Origin: Rhodanobacter thiooxydans
GTDB lineage: Bacteria > Pseudomonadota > Gammaproteobacteria > Xanthomonadales > Rhodanobacteraceae
Length of the DNA: 64,000 nt
Assembly (NCBI RefSeq): GCF_030291135.1
Contig: NZ_CP127409.1
Location: 2,170,001-2,234,000 of the forward strand
Direction of reading: 5' to 3'
Part shown: piece by piece, positions 27,377 to 35,831 of the stretch
Numbering within the stretch: position 1 is the first letter of the stretch
Layout: every line of letters starts with the position of its first letter
The notes under the pieces: model-generated
What the model was told of the DNA's origin: nothing
The model's input: the letters and a program-made list of their open reading frames with translations, nothing else
Database searches by the model: none
Position numbers and translations under genes: made by a program

Positions 27377-27501
27377 AGCTAACGCCTGAGTTGAGTGGCG
27401 GTGAAGTCGTCCGCCTTGAACGAATTAAGCGACGGTGAAGTCGTCCGCCTTGAACGAATTAAGCGGCGGCGAAGCCGTCCGCCTCGAATGAGATGTTAGG
27501 C
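27377..27501 (-). other. attC recombination site with triplicated central hairpin, island A
   Basis: The segment opens with GCTAACGCC (27378) and ends with the core GTTAGGC (27495-27501). In between, a 34-base unit occurs nearly identically twice (27397-27430 and 27431-27464, one base different) and a third diverged copy follows from 27465. Each unit contains a GGCGG/CCGCC stem and TTGAACGAATTAAGC or a variant. A normal attC of this family would have a single unit. The stop codon of the upstream cassette gene (TAA, 27496-27498 on the minus strand) lies inside the right core. Confidence 0.75.
27397..27464. repeat. 34-base tandem repeat inside attC
   Basis: Two adjacent 34-base copies starting at 27397 and 27431, differing only at their second base (GGCGG against GACGG). 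A third, partly diverged copy follows. The repeats share the hairpin and the GAACGAATTAAGC spacer. Confidence 0.85.
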
Positions 27502-28239
27502 TGCGGCTTCATTGCGCGCATCCCATGTGGCCAGTAAGTAAGTTGCCAACGCCCCCGAAAGGTTGACCGCAAGCTCTGCGTGACGCGATGCGGGATTACT
27601 ACCAACCTTGCCTTTGCCGTGTGCGTCGCTGAGGCGGTTACGTAGAGAACCAAGCCCCTCCACGATTGCGGTGCAGCCACCGAGAATCTGTTTAAACACT
27701 TGTTCTGTGTGTTGAGATGGGGCCAACGTAAGGGTTTCAGCTGTCTTTTTGTAGAGCTTGGGAAGGTCTGCTGCGTCGTCGTAGGGAATGCCCGACTCGT
27801 CAAGAATGTGTTTGCAAATTGACTCAATAAGCGTCCGAGCAGACGTGATTGCGCCCTCCGGATCAGACGCGCGCCTGTCCAATGCCTTAGACCATGCCGC
27901 TTGAACATGTGACGCATCGAATTTTTCGAGCGCTTGCGATACGACCTTGTCCGATGGAGCAGATACACCACGCTCTATAGCATCCAAGACAGGACGGAAC
28001 TCGCTCCAAATGTAATTACGGCGCTCAGCGTATGTACTAAATTCAAATTTGATGAATTGCCAGAACTGTGCAAGGTTGCGACAGGTGCGTAGCAACTTTG
28101 GTAGCAATGACTCCAGCGCGGCATTAGCCAACAGCATTTGACGCAGGCGAATGTACTCTGAATCGTCCTCGTTCCCGCCGGTTGCCTCCGAAATCAGAAG
28201 GTTCTGCAGGGTTTCTGTTTGGTCGAGCAAATCGTTCAC
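27496..28239 (-). CDS. Abortive-infection family protein (Abi_C domain, HEPN-like), cassette-borne
   Basis: A 247-residue protein starting at GTG. The C-terminal half (about residues 120-240) resembles the abortive infection C-terminal domain: ITSARTLIESICKHILDE, then LGSLRNRLSDAHGKG and HAELAVNLSGALATYLL. Within it, R200-N-x5-H207 matches the R-x4-6-H active-site motif of HEPN ribonucleases. Such proteins are linked to phage defence. The role here is inferred. The gene is AT-rich, starts just inside a GTTAGGC core and ends within attC, so it is an integron-type gene cassette. Confidence 0.8.
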   Translation of the reverse strand: MNDLLDQTETLQNLLISEATGGNEDDSEYIRLRQMLLANAALESLLPKLLRTCRNLAQFWQFIKFEFSTYAERRNYIWSEFRPVLDAIERGVSAPSDKVVSQALEKFDASHVQAAWSKALDRRASDPEGAITSARTLIESICKHILDESGIPYDDAADLPKLYKKTAETLTLAPSQHTEQVFKQILGGCTAIVEGLGSLRNRLSDAHGKGKVGSNPASRHAELAVNLSGALATYLLATWDARNEAAA

Positions 28240-28561
28240 TTGTTTAGCAGCCTAACGCTTAGTAGACCCCAAAAGTAGGGTATTGCACCGAGTATGCGGC
28301 TCCGCCCCTGACCGCACAAGCGGACAATTCCTAAAGCCGATCAAGCCCTTGCACACCAGCGCTAGCACCAGCATCGGTGCGAATACAGGCAGCGGTGTTA
28401 TACAACCCTTTTGAGGGTGTACGAGTTACACAGGCAAAAGTACGGGTGTAACCGGGTGCGAAAATACCGTGGCTACCGGGTCGGTGCAGGCACGTCGGGG
28501 ATAAAGAGGCGGGTTTGCGTTCCCGGGACAGAAAGCTGACCCGCCCATGCCCCGGCTCTCT
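28240..28561. other. Gene-free stretch with half attC core and conserved island boundary
   Basis: No credible coding frame is visible. At 28250-28256 lies the core GCCTAAC, which has no partner arm, followed by CTTAGTAGACCCCA and a weak ACCC/GGGT hairpin (28266-28281). The same boundary is found at the second cassette island (53151-53183). The rest holds direct GGGTG/ACCGGG-type short repeats near 28450-28490 that I cannot assign. It separates the cassettes from the GGDEF gene. Confidence 0.55.
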
Positions 28562-29716
28562 CTACACCCCCGGATTCCACGCCACCTGATTGCGACCCTG
28601 GTGCTTGGCCCGATACAGCGCGACATCGGCGGCATTGACCAGTTGCTCGAAGTCCGCACCAATGGCCGTGGCTCCTCCCACGCTGGTGGTGATGTCGATG
28701 CTGCGGCCATCGAACACTGCCGGTTCCGCCGCCACGGCGGCGCGCATGCGCTCGGCAAGTGCGCCGGCGGCCGCGGGCTTGATGGCAGGCAACACCAGCA
28801 TGAACTCCTCGCCGCCATAACGCGCGAACAAGGCCTCGCGGGCCAGCCCCATGCCACGGATCACCCCGACGAAATGGTTGAGTACCGCGTCGCCCGCCGC
28901 GTGGCCCCAGTTGTCGTTGATCGACTTGAAGTGGTCCAGGTCGAACATCAGCACGCTGCAGGCCTGCCCGCGCGCGCGACAGGCATCGACCAGGCGCTCA
29001 CCCGCCTCGATCAGCGCGCTGCGATTGAGCAGGCCGGTGAGCCCGTCGGTGCGCGCCAGCCGGCGCAGGTCCAGGGTCAGCCGCTCGGCCAGCATCAGGG
29101 TGAACCCGGTGCTCAGCAGGAACGAGGACAGGATGCCGAACAGATAATTCCAGGTGGTGAGCAGTTCGTCGAGCCGCGAGTGCGCGAACAGATCCGGAAA
29201 CAGCACCACCACCGAACGCAGCAGGTAGAACAGCGCGTCGATGATGAAGATCAGCGCGGTGAAACTGCAGGTGTTGCGCATGTCCCGCGGCGAGCGCCAC
29301 AGCAGCACCCAGACCATCCACACGTCCCACACCACGCTGTAGCCGCCAAACATCAGCGCCGAGACCGTCTGCATCGGCGGCCACAGGTAGACGTAGACCT
29401 GGCAGGCGACGAACAGGCCCACCACCGCCATCGGCCAGCGCCAGCGCAGCGGATAGCGCAGGTGGATGGCGATGCCCATCAGCATCAGCGCGTTGGCCAG
29501 CGCGATCAGGCCGCCGCCCACCACCGTGGAGAGCAGACCGCCATTTTCGTTCAGGCCCTGGAGGAGCGCGGCGGCGGTTATGACCCAGAACGCGGTGGCC
29601 CAGATGCGCAGCGCCGGCAGGCCACGCAGCACCAGCCCGAGCAGGGTGAAACTTATCGAGATGGCGATGCCGATGGCCGCGCCGATGACGCCGAGCGTAT
29701 AGATGTCGAAGTGCAT
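28562..29716 (-). CDS. Membrane diguanylate cyclase
   Basis: A 384-residue protein. Residues 1-210 contain about seven hydrophobic helices, starting with YTLGVIGAAIGIAISISFTL. Residues 215-380 form a GGDEF domain (RTDGLTGLLNRSALIEAGE) with active site GGEEF (ARYGGEEFMLVLP) and the GTP site DLDHFKSINDNWGH. It should synthesise cyclic di-GMP in response to a membrane signal. An ATG six bases upstream is equally possible. It shares its strand with the AraC regulator upstream, with 141 bases between them. Confidence 0.9.
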   Translation of the reverse strand: MHFDIYTLGVIGAAIGIAISISFTLLGLVLRGLPALRIWATAFWVITAAALLQGLNENGGLLSTVVGGGLIALANALMLMGIAIHLRYPLRWRWPMAVVGLFVACQVYVYLWPPMQTVSALMFGGYSVVWDVWMVWVLLWRSPRDMRNTCSFTALIFIIDALFYLLRSVVVLFPDLFAHSRLDELLTTWNYLFGILSSFLLSTGFTLMLAERLTLDLRRLARTDGLTGLLNRSALIEAGERLVDACRARGQACSVLMFDLDHFKSINDNWGHAAGDAVLNHFVGVIRGMGLAREALFARYGGEEFMLVLPAIKPAAAGALAERMRAAVAAEPAVFDGRSIDITTSVGGATAIGADFEQLVNAADVALYRAKHQGRNQVAWNPGV

Positions 29717-29857
29717 GCCCATTCCCGTATGCGGACCGAAAGCCAGGGCCGGCGTGCCGCTTCCGTCATGCGCACGCGGGACCTTCGGGCCGCCACGCCC
29801 CGCAAGGTAGCACGGCAGGACGCCGGCATCGCCGGCCGATACCACGCCGCGCCAGCC

Positions 29858-30664
29858 TCAGCCCGCCCGCCCCCGCCGGGCATATTCCGCCGGCGGACAC
29901 CCCACCAGCGCCCTGAAGTCGCGGATGAAATGCGCCTGGTCGAAGTAGCCCAGCTCCAGCGCCAGCTGCGACCAGTCCACTGCGTCACCGGCATCGACAC
30001 GCTGCAGCGCCTCGTGCATGCGGTAACGGTTGATCACCCACTTCGGGCCTATGCCCACGTACTGGTTGAACAGCCGCTGCAGCGTGCGCGGAGTCAGGGA
30101 CCAGCGCGAGGCCACGTCGTCGAGGGTACGGAGGCTGCGCTCCGTGGCGATGGCGTCCACCACTTCGCCCACGCGCAACACCTGCGCATCGGGCGGCGGC
30201 AGGCGGGCGGCAAGGAAGTCGCTGGCCAGCGCCACCATCCGTTCGTCGTGCGGCTGCGCGTGCAGGATCGCCTCCAGCCGCGCCGCATCGTCGCCGAACA
30301 CCTGTTGCGACAGGATCGAGCGGTTGCGCAAGGCGGACACCGGCTGCCGCAGGAAGCCGTGAAACCCACCGGGACGGAACTTCACGCCGAACACGCCACC
30401 GCACCCTTTCAGCGTGGTGCTGAAACGGCCGCTGTGAATGCCGTGGATGCGGCTGCCACCGGCTTCGCACACCAGGTGTACGTTCGGGTGCGGCAGCGTT
30501 TCACGCAGCTGCGGCGGGCCGCCCTGCAGGTCCCAGCGCACGATCCAGTAGTGCTGCAATACGCCAGCCAGCGCGGGCGGCGGCGCGATACGCGCATGGT
30601 GGAACACGCCCGCCACCGGCGCATGGCGCAGCACGCCGCGAGCCTCGCCCACGCCCTCGTTCAT
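29858..30664 (-). CDS. AraC family transcriptional regulator
   Basis: A 268-residue regulator. The N-terminal 150 residues (VLQHYWIVRWDLQGGPPQL, then HPNVHLVCEAGGSRIHG and FGVKFRPGGFHGFL) belong to the sensor type often annotated DUF6597. The C-terminal 110 residues are the two-helix-turn-helix AraC DNA-binding domain (SRWSLTPRTLQRLFNQYVG, then LALELGYFDQAHFIRDFRA). A GTG nine bases further upstream is another possible start. It is divergent from the DUF3224 gene, which is the likeliest target, though no operator was recognised. Confidence 0.87.
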   Translation of the reverse strand: MNEGVGEARGVLRHAPVAGVFHHARIAPPPALAGVLQHYWIVRWDLQGGPPQLRETLPHPNVHLVCEAGGSRIHGIHSGRFSTTLKGCGGVFGVKFRPGGFHGFLRQPVSALRNRSILSQQVFGDDAARLEAILHAQPHDERMVALASDFLAARLPPPDAQVLRVGEVVDAIATERSLRTLDDVASRWSLTPRTLQRLFNQYVGIGPKWVINRYRMHEALQRVDAGDAVDWSQLALELGYFDQAHFIRDFRALVGCPPAEYARRGRAG

Positions 30665-30768
30665 GCGCGCCACCCGCAGCAGATGGCACCGGCCTGTCGC
30701 ATTTTTACAATCATCGATGCTCCGGCCGTGCTTTCATGTCGGCACGCGACGCCACGCAGGAGTTTCCC

Positions 30769-31254
30769 ATGAAGGTTGCGATGCTGCTCCTGCTCGCCGT
30801 CGCCGCTTCCCTACCTGCGGCAGCCCTTGCACGAACCCCCACGGAGCCCGTCCCCATGCACGCCACCGGCAACTTCGACGTCAAGATACAGCCGCAGACC
30901 CCCGACAACCCCCAGGCCAGGGCCTCCGGTCTCGGCCGCCTGTCGCTGGACAAGCAGTTCCATGGCGACCTCGATGCCACCAGCCAGGGCGAGATGCTGG
31001 CGGCAGGCGACGGCACCACTTCCGGCGCCTACGTGGCGCTGGAAAAAGTTACCGGCAAGCTGCACGGCCGCAGCGGCAGCTTCGTGCTGGTGCACCGCGC
31101 GCTGATGGTCGGCGGCACGCCGCGGGAATGGACCGTCACGGTAGTGCCCGAGTCCGGCACCGGCGAACTGGCCGGGCTGGACGGCGCGATGACGATCACC
31201 ATCGTCGACGGCAAGCACGGTTACGATCTGAGCTACACCCTGCCCGACCACTGA
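30769..31254 (+). CDS. DUF3224 domain protein with signal peptide
   Basis: A 161-residue protein. The start ATG follows AGGAG, and residues 1-22 are a signal peptide. The rest matches the DUF3224 pattern (HATGNFDVKIQPQTP, then SLDKQFHGDLDATSQGEMLA and SGAYVALEKVTGKLHGRSG), a beta-barrel fold related to allene oxide cyclase. Most DUF3224 proteins are cytoplasmic, so the export signal is worth noting. The function is not known. An MFS gene follows 40 bases downstream. Confidence 0.85.
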   Translation: MKVAMLLLLAVAASLPAAALARTPTEPVPMHATGNFDVKIQPQTPDNPQARASGLGRLSLDKQFHGDLDATSQGEMLAAGDGTTSGAYVALEKVTGKLHGRSGSFVLVHRALMVGGTPREWTVTVVPESGTGELAGLDGAMTITIVDGKHGYDLSYTLPDH

Positions 31255-31294
31255 ATGGCCCGGGCTGCCCCATGAAATCCCGGGAAGCACCACG

Positions 31295-32539
31295 ATGAGC
31301 CAGCCCACGGAAGCATCCGGCAGCGCCACGGCGAAAACGCCTTCCGTGCTGCGGCGGATCCCGGCCGGCATCTGGGCGCTCGGCATGGTCTCGCTGCTGA
31401 TGGACACCTCCTCGGAGATGATCCACGCGCTGTTGCCGGTATACCTGGTCAGCGTGCTCGGCGCCTCGGCACTCGCGGTCGGCTTCATCGAGGGCATCGC
31501 CGAAGCCACCGCGGCGATCACCAAGGTGTTCTCCGGCGTGCTGTCGGACTGGCTGGGACGACGCAAGCTGCTGGTGGCGATCGGCTACGGCCTCGCCGCG
31601 TTCACCAAGCCGATCTTTCCGCTGGCGAGCACGCTCGGCTGGGTGGTCACCGCGCGCTTCGTGGACCGCATCGGCAAGGGCATCCGCGGCGCGCCGCGCG
31701 ATGCGCTGATCGCCGACCTGGCGCCGGCCGAACTGCGCGGCGCCTCGTTCGGCCTGCGCCAGTCGCTGGACACGGTCGGCGCGTTCCTCGGCCCGGCGCT
31801 GGCGATCGCGCTGATGTGGCTGGCTGCCGACAACATCCGGCTGGTGTTCTGGTTCGCGGTGCTACCGGGCTTTGCGGCGTTCGCGCTGGTGGTGTTCGGC
31901 GTGCACGACGTGCCGGACAGCGGGGAAAAGAAGCGGGCACGCTCGCCGTTGTCGCGCACCGAGCTGGCCCGGCTGCCGCCGCTGTACTGGGGCGTAGTGG
32001 CGATCGCCGCGGTGTTCACCCTGGCCCGCTTCAGCGAGGCCTTCCTGGTGCTGCGCGCGCAGGAACTGGGGCTGGGGCTGGTACTGATCCCGCTGGTGCT
32101 GGTGGTAATGAACGTGGTGTACGCGCTGTCGTCCTACCCGGTCGGCGTGCTGGCCGATCGCTTCGACCGCGGCACGTTGCTCGGGCTGGGCGTGCTGGTG
32201 CTGGTGCTGGCAGACCTGGCGCTGGCCCTCGTCGGCGGACTGGCCGGGCTGGCGTTGGGCGTGGTGTTGTGGGGCCTGCACATGGGCATGACCCAGGGCC
32301 TGCTGGCCGCGCTGGTCGCCGACGCCGCGCCGGCCGACCTGCGCGGCACCGCATACGGCATGTTCAATCTGGTGAGTGGGCTGACCCTGCTGGCGGCCAG
32401 CGTGGTGGCCGGCGAGTTGTGGGATGCGTTCGGCTCGCATGCCACCTTCCTCGCCGGCGCCGGTTTCGCAGTCTTGGCGCTGCTCGCGCTGGTGCCGGTG
32501 GCGCGGCGGGTGCGCCGGAACCGGCCCGCACCGGGCTGA
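31295..32539 (+). CDS. MFS transporter
   Basis: A 414-residue major facilitator with 12 helices. The loop 2-3 motif is GVLSDWLGRRKLLVAIG, and its counterpart in the second half is VGVLADRFDRGTLLGLG. The stretch VSLLMDTSSEMIHALLPVYL near the start and FVDRIGKGIRGAPRDALIAD are typical of a multidrug-type subgroup common in proteobacteria. The substrate is unknown. It may be transcribed with the DUF3224 gene. Confidence 0.9.
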   Translation: MSQPTEASGSATAKTPSVLRRIPAGIWALGMVSLLMDTSSEMIHALLPVYLVSVLGASALAVGFIEGIAEATAAITKVFSGVLSDWLGRRKLLVAIGYGLAAFTKPIFPLASTLGWVVTARFVDRIGKGIRGAPRDALIADLAPAELRGASFGLRQSLDTVGAFLGPALAIALMWLAADNIRLVFWFAVLPGFAAFALVVFGVHDVPDSGEKKRARSPLSRTELARLPPLYWGVVAIAAVFTLARFSEAFLVLRAQELGLGLVLIPLVLVVMNVVYALSSYPVGVLADRFDRGTLLGLGVLVLVLADLALALVGGLAGLALGVVLWGLHMGMTQGLLAALVADAAPADLRGTAYGMFNLVSGLTLLAASVVAGELWDAFGSHATFLAGAGFAVLALLALVPVARRVRRNRPAPG

Positions 32540-32647
32540 ACAGCGCATCGCACGACACGCTCGACAGGCAACGCGTCCACCGCGTCGATGTCGATTTCGC
32601 CGGCGCCTGTTCGTCATCCAGATAATCCCGAGCCCAGGAGAACCGCG

Positions 32648-33357
32648 ATGAGCCGTGCCCCACCCTGGTGCCCGCTGCCGAGCTGGCTGCGCGCAACCCC
32701 ATGTGCTTCCCCAACGAAAGTGACGCCTACCGCCGCGCGCGCACCGCGTTGCTGGCCGAGGAGATCGAGCTGCGCCGGCACCTCGAGCGTGTCGCCAAAC
32801 TGCGCCGCGCGCTGCCGCCCGGCGGCGAGGTGACCGGCGACTACCGCTTCCGGGGCGAACGCGGGCCGGTCGATTTCGCTGGCCTGTTCGGCGACAGGCA
32901 GACCCTCGTGGTCTACAGCTACATGTTCGGCCCGCAGCGCGCGCGGCCCTGCCCGATGTGCACTTCGCTGCTGAGCGCGTGGGACGGCGAGGCGCGCGAC
33001 GTGGGCCAGCGCGTGGCGCTGGCCGTGGTGGCGCGCTCGCCGATCGAGCGCCTCGTCGCGTTCAAGAACGAACGCGGCTGGCGCGATCTGCGGCTGTACT
33101 CGGATACCGACGGCGCCTACAGCCGTGACTACTTCGCCGTCGACCCGGACGGCGGCGACGGCGACCAGGCCGCCTTCAACGTGTTCACCCGCCGTGACGG
33201 CACGATCCGCCACTTCTGGAGTGGCGAGATGGGCTTCGAGAGCGCCGACCCCGGCCAGGACCCGCGCGGCGCACCGGACCTGATGCCGCTGTGGACCATT
33301 CTGGACTGCACGCCGGAAGGCCGCGGCACGGACTGGTACCCCAAGCTCGAGTACTGA
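32648..33357 (+). pseudogene. DUF899 family protein with apparent N-terminal frameshift
   Basis: A good Shine-Dalgarno (AGGAG at 32636-32640) precedes an ATG at 32648, but that frame leaves the family sequence after five codons. The DUF899 frame runs from 32668 (GTG) to 33357 with VPAAELAARNPMCFPNESD, SYMFGPQRARPCPMCTSLL and a final TDWYPKLEY. Adding one C to the run at 32658-32661 would join the two into a complete family-like start (MSRAPTLVPAAEL). So the gene either carries a one-base deletion, has a sequencing error, or starts without a ribosome binding site at 32668. The CPMC thioredoxin-like motif is intact. Confidence 0.65.
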
Positions 33358-33361
33358 TGCT

Positions 33362-33384
33362 GGCGGCGGCGTGCAGCCGCCGCC
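33362..33384. terminator. Hairpin between convergent genes
   Basis: A perfect nine-base-pair GGCGGCGGC/GCCGCCGCC stem with loop GTGCA lies between the convergent DUF899 and YCII stop codons. It has no T tract, so its strength as an intrinsic terminator is uncertain. Confidence 0.45.
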
Positions 33385-33390
33385 GACCAT

Positions 33391-33756
33391 TCACGGACGC
33401 GGTGGAACGCAGCTCTCGTCCAGCTGGCGCAGCTCGCATTCGATCTGCCACTCGTCGCCATGCACCTGCAGGAAGCGCCGGGTCAGCTCCAGCGCCTGCT
33501 GCATCGAATCGGCCTGCAGCAGCGCGTAGCCGCCGATCACTTCCTTCGTCTCGGTGAACGGGCCGTCCGTCGTCGTCAGCTTGCCGTGCGACAACCGTGT
33601 GCGCGTGCCTTCCGCGGTCGGCCGCAGCCCTGCGGTGTCCAGCAACGTGCCGTCGGCCATCATCTGCGCCATCAGCTTGCCCATGTCGTCCATCAGCTGC
33701 TGGCTGGGCCGCTGCCCGGTGTTCTCGTTGATCCGGATCATCGAAAGAAATCGCAT
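33391..33756 (-). CDS. YCII-related (DGPF domain) protein
   Basis: A 121-residue protein of the YCII/DGPF family: MRFLSMIRINENTGQRPS at the start and the diagnostic TDGPFTETKEVIGGYALLQ in the middle. The reaction is unknown for this group. Members are commonly encoded next to ECF42 sigma factors and are thought to belong to their regulons. It is the last gene of a minus-strand series that includes a sigma factor and another YCII gene. Confidence 0.88.
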   Translation of the reverse strand: MRFLSMIRINENTGQRPSQQLMDDMGKLMAQMMADGTLLDTAGLRPTAEGTRTRLSHGKLTTTDGPFTETKEVIGGYALLQADSMQQALELTRRFLQVHGDEWQIECELRQLDESCVPPRP

Positions 33757-33879
33757 CGTTGTCGCTCCCGCAGGTCATGGCGCAGCCGCGCGACCGGCCC
33801 CATGCCGGCCCGCCCATCGCTCTCCTGTCATGGCGACGAACGGGTCCGGGCCGGATCGACACATGCTGCCTGCGCGCTG

Positions 33880-34455
33880 CTACGAAAGCGGGTGCCGCTC
33901 CATCGCCGCGGCATCCGCATCGCAGCGACCGTCCGCGCAACGTTCCGCCGCTGGCGCCTCGGCCATGGCGTCGGGGCGCTGCTGTCCCGCCTCGACCAGC
34001 AGCGTGCCGATCTCCGCACCGAGCAGCAGGTCGTCGTACACACCGAACACCTGGCGGCGCAGCCGCCCCTGCGCGTCGATCAGGATCGTGGTCGGCGTGC
34101 CCTGCATGGCATAGGCGCGCATGGTGCACGGGATCGGGTCGCCGTCCGGGCCAGGCGCGTCGATGCCGACCGGGAACGCCACACGGTATTCGTACAGGAA
34201 CGCGCGCAGCGACTCCGGCCCCATCGCCGCATGGTGCTCGAACACCGTATGCAGGCCGACCACCGCCAGCGGCGCGCCCTCGAACAGCTTCGCCACGCGC
34301 TGCGCCTGCGGGATGCCGTGCGCCACGCAGCCGGGACAAAGCATCTGGAAGGCGTGCAGCAGCACCACCCGCCCGCGGAAGTGGCCGAGGCTCAACGGCT
34401 CGGGGGTATTCAGCCAGGCGCTGGTGCGCCACTCGGGGGCCGGTTCCGGCGTCAT
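33880..34455 (-). CDS. Thioredoxin-like (AhpC/TSA, redoxin) protein
   Basis: A 191-residue cytoplasmic redoxin. The active-site region is VVLLHAFQMLCPGCVAHGIP, with CPGC in the thioredoxin CxxC position, followed by AVVGLHTVFEHH and the cis-Pro segment QGTPTTILIDAQGRL. The C-terminus ends in a Cys/Asp-rich stretch (RCADGRCDADAAA). GGAAGGAGA lies just upstream of the ATG. It sits between the sigma factor and YCII genes on the same strand. It probably reduces disulfides or peroxides. The substrate is not known. Confidence 0.82.
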   Translation of the reverse strand: MTPEPAPEWRTSAWLNTPEPLSLGHFRGRVVLLHAFQMLCPGCVAHGIPQAQRVAKLFEGAPLAVVGLHTVFEHHAAMGPESLRAFLYEYRVAFPVGIDAPGPDGDPIPCTMRAYAMQGTPTTILIDAQGRLRRQVFGVYDDLLLGAEIGTLLVEAGQQRPDAMAEAPAAERCADGRCDADAAAMERHPLS

Positions 34456-34579
34456 CGGAAATCTCCTTCCTCGATGTACGGACGCGTCATCTGCAGCAGA
34501 CACGTTTTCAGCCGTGCAGCGTACATCCTCCCCACATCCCCGGCGGCGTACTGCCTGCCGGCGAGGAACGGCCGCAGGC

Positions 34580-35830
34580 TCAGTCCGGCAGCGCGGCCTG
34601 GCGACCCTGCAGGAAACGGCGCACGGCGGGATCGCCGGCAAGACCGATCGCGATGTCGAAGGCGTGCCGCGCGTCGCGGCAGGCGTGCGTCCTGGCCAGC
34701 AAGGCCGCCCGCGCCGCCCAGTAGGGCTGGTAATCGACAAGCCGGCCATCGGCGGCGAGCACATCCAAGATCCCGAGCGCCGCCTGCGGACCCTGCAGCT
34801 CCGCGATGGCCAGCGCGCGGTTGAGCGCAACCACCGGCGAGTCGCTGAGCGCCAGCAACGCGTCGTAGAGCTGGACCTCAGGCGTCCAGTCGGTGCGCCC
34901 GCTGCGGCAACGCTCGACATGGGCCGACTGCAGCGCGGCTTCGAGCTGATAGCGACCGATACGGCCCAGCCGGCTGGCGCGCAGCAGCAGCGCCTCGGCC
35001 TCGTCGATCATCGCCGCGTCCCATCGCGCGACATCCTGTTCCGCCAGCGGCACGTAGTCGCCCGCCACCGTTCGGCGCGCAGAACGGCGCGCTTCCGCGT
35101 GCAGCATGCAGGCCAGCAGGCCCAGCGCCTCCGGCTCCTGCGGCAGCATGCCAGCCACCAGCCTGGCGAGGAACAGCGCCTCCGCGGTGAGGTCGCGACG
35201 GATCGCATCGGTGCCGCCGGGATCGCTCCAGCCTTCCGCGAAGGCGGCGTAGATGGCTTCCAGCACCCCGTCCAGCCGCCCGGCCAGTTCGTCGCGCGCA
35301 GGCACGGCAAAGGGAATGCCGGCCTGCCGGATCTTCTGCTTGGCCCGCCCCAGCCGCTTGCCCATTGCCTCGGGCGAGGCGAGGAAGGCCGCGGCGATCG
35401 CCTTCGCGTCCAGCCCGAGCACCGCCTGCAGCATCAACGGCGCGCGGATGCCGGCATCGATGGCCGGATGCGCGCAGGCGAACAGCAGCGCGAGGCGCCG
35501 ATCCGGGATGGCGGCGTCATCCCCTTCCGCCACCGCGCTCTCCTCGATCTCGGCGAGGATGCGCAGCTGCACGGCCGCCGCTTCGCCGTGGCGGTGGCGC
35601 CGGAACCGGTCGATCCCCTTGCGCCTGGCCACGGTCAACAACCAGGCTTCCGGATTCGCGGGGCAGCCGTTGCGCGGCCAGTCCGCCAGGGCCGTGGCAA
35701 AGGCTTCGGACAAGGCATCCTCGGCCGCTGCCACGTCATGCAGGGCAGCGGCGAGGAAGGCGACGAGCTTGCCGTAGCTGCGGCGGGCCACCGCATCCGC
35801 CGCACGGCGCGCCTGCGCGGTGCGATCCAA
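34580..35830 (-). CDS. ECF-family RNA polymerase sigma factor, ECF42-like with C-terminal TPR-like extension
   Basis: A 416-residue sigma factor starting at TTG, one base beyond the stop codon of the upstream YCII gene, with GGAG nine bases before. Region 2 is SYGKLVAFLAAALHDVAAA and EDALSEAFATALADWP. Region 4 is LDAKAIAAAFLASPEAMGK and RLGRAKQKIR. A 230-residue C-terminal extension of helical repeats follows, as in ECF42, whose members carry a TPR-like C-terminus and neighbour DGPF proteins. There is no anti-sigma gene, which also fits ECF42, where the extension is thought to do the control. Confidence 0.88.
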   Translation of the reverse strand: MDRTAQARRAADAVARRSYGKLVAFLAAALHDVAAAEDALSEAFATALADWPRNGCPANPEAWLLTVARRKGIDRFRRHRHGEAAAVQLRILAEIEESAVAEGDDAAIPDRRLALLFACAHPAIDAGIRAPLMLQAVLGLDAKAIAAAFLASPEAMGKRLGRAKQKIRQAGIPFAVPARDELAGRLDGVLEAIYAAFAEGWSDPGGTDAIRRDLTAEALFLARLVAGMLPQEPEALGLLACMLHAEARRSARRTVAGDYVPLAEQDVARWDAAMIDEAEALLLRASRLGRIGRYQLEAALQSAHVERCRSGRTDWTPEVQLYDALLALSDSPVVALNRALAIAELQGPQAALGILDVLAADGRLVDYQPYWAARAALLARTHACRDARHAFDIAIGLAGDPAVRRFLQGRQAALPD

Positions 35831-35831
35831 G

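Noticed and set aside
28261..28545. Possible CRISPR-like short repeats (ACCGGGT)
   Set aside because: Only a few short, irregularly spaced copies with no uniform spacers.
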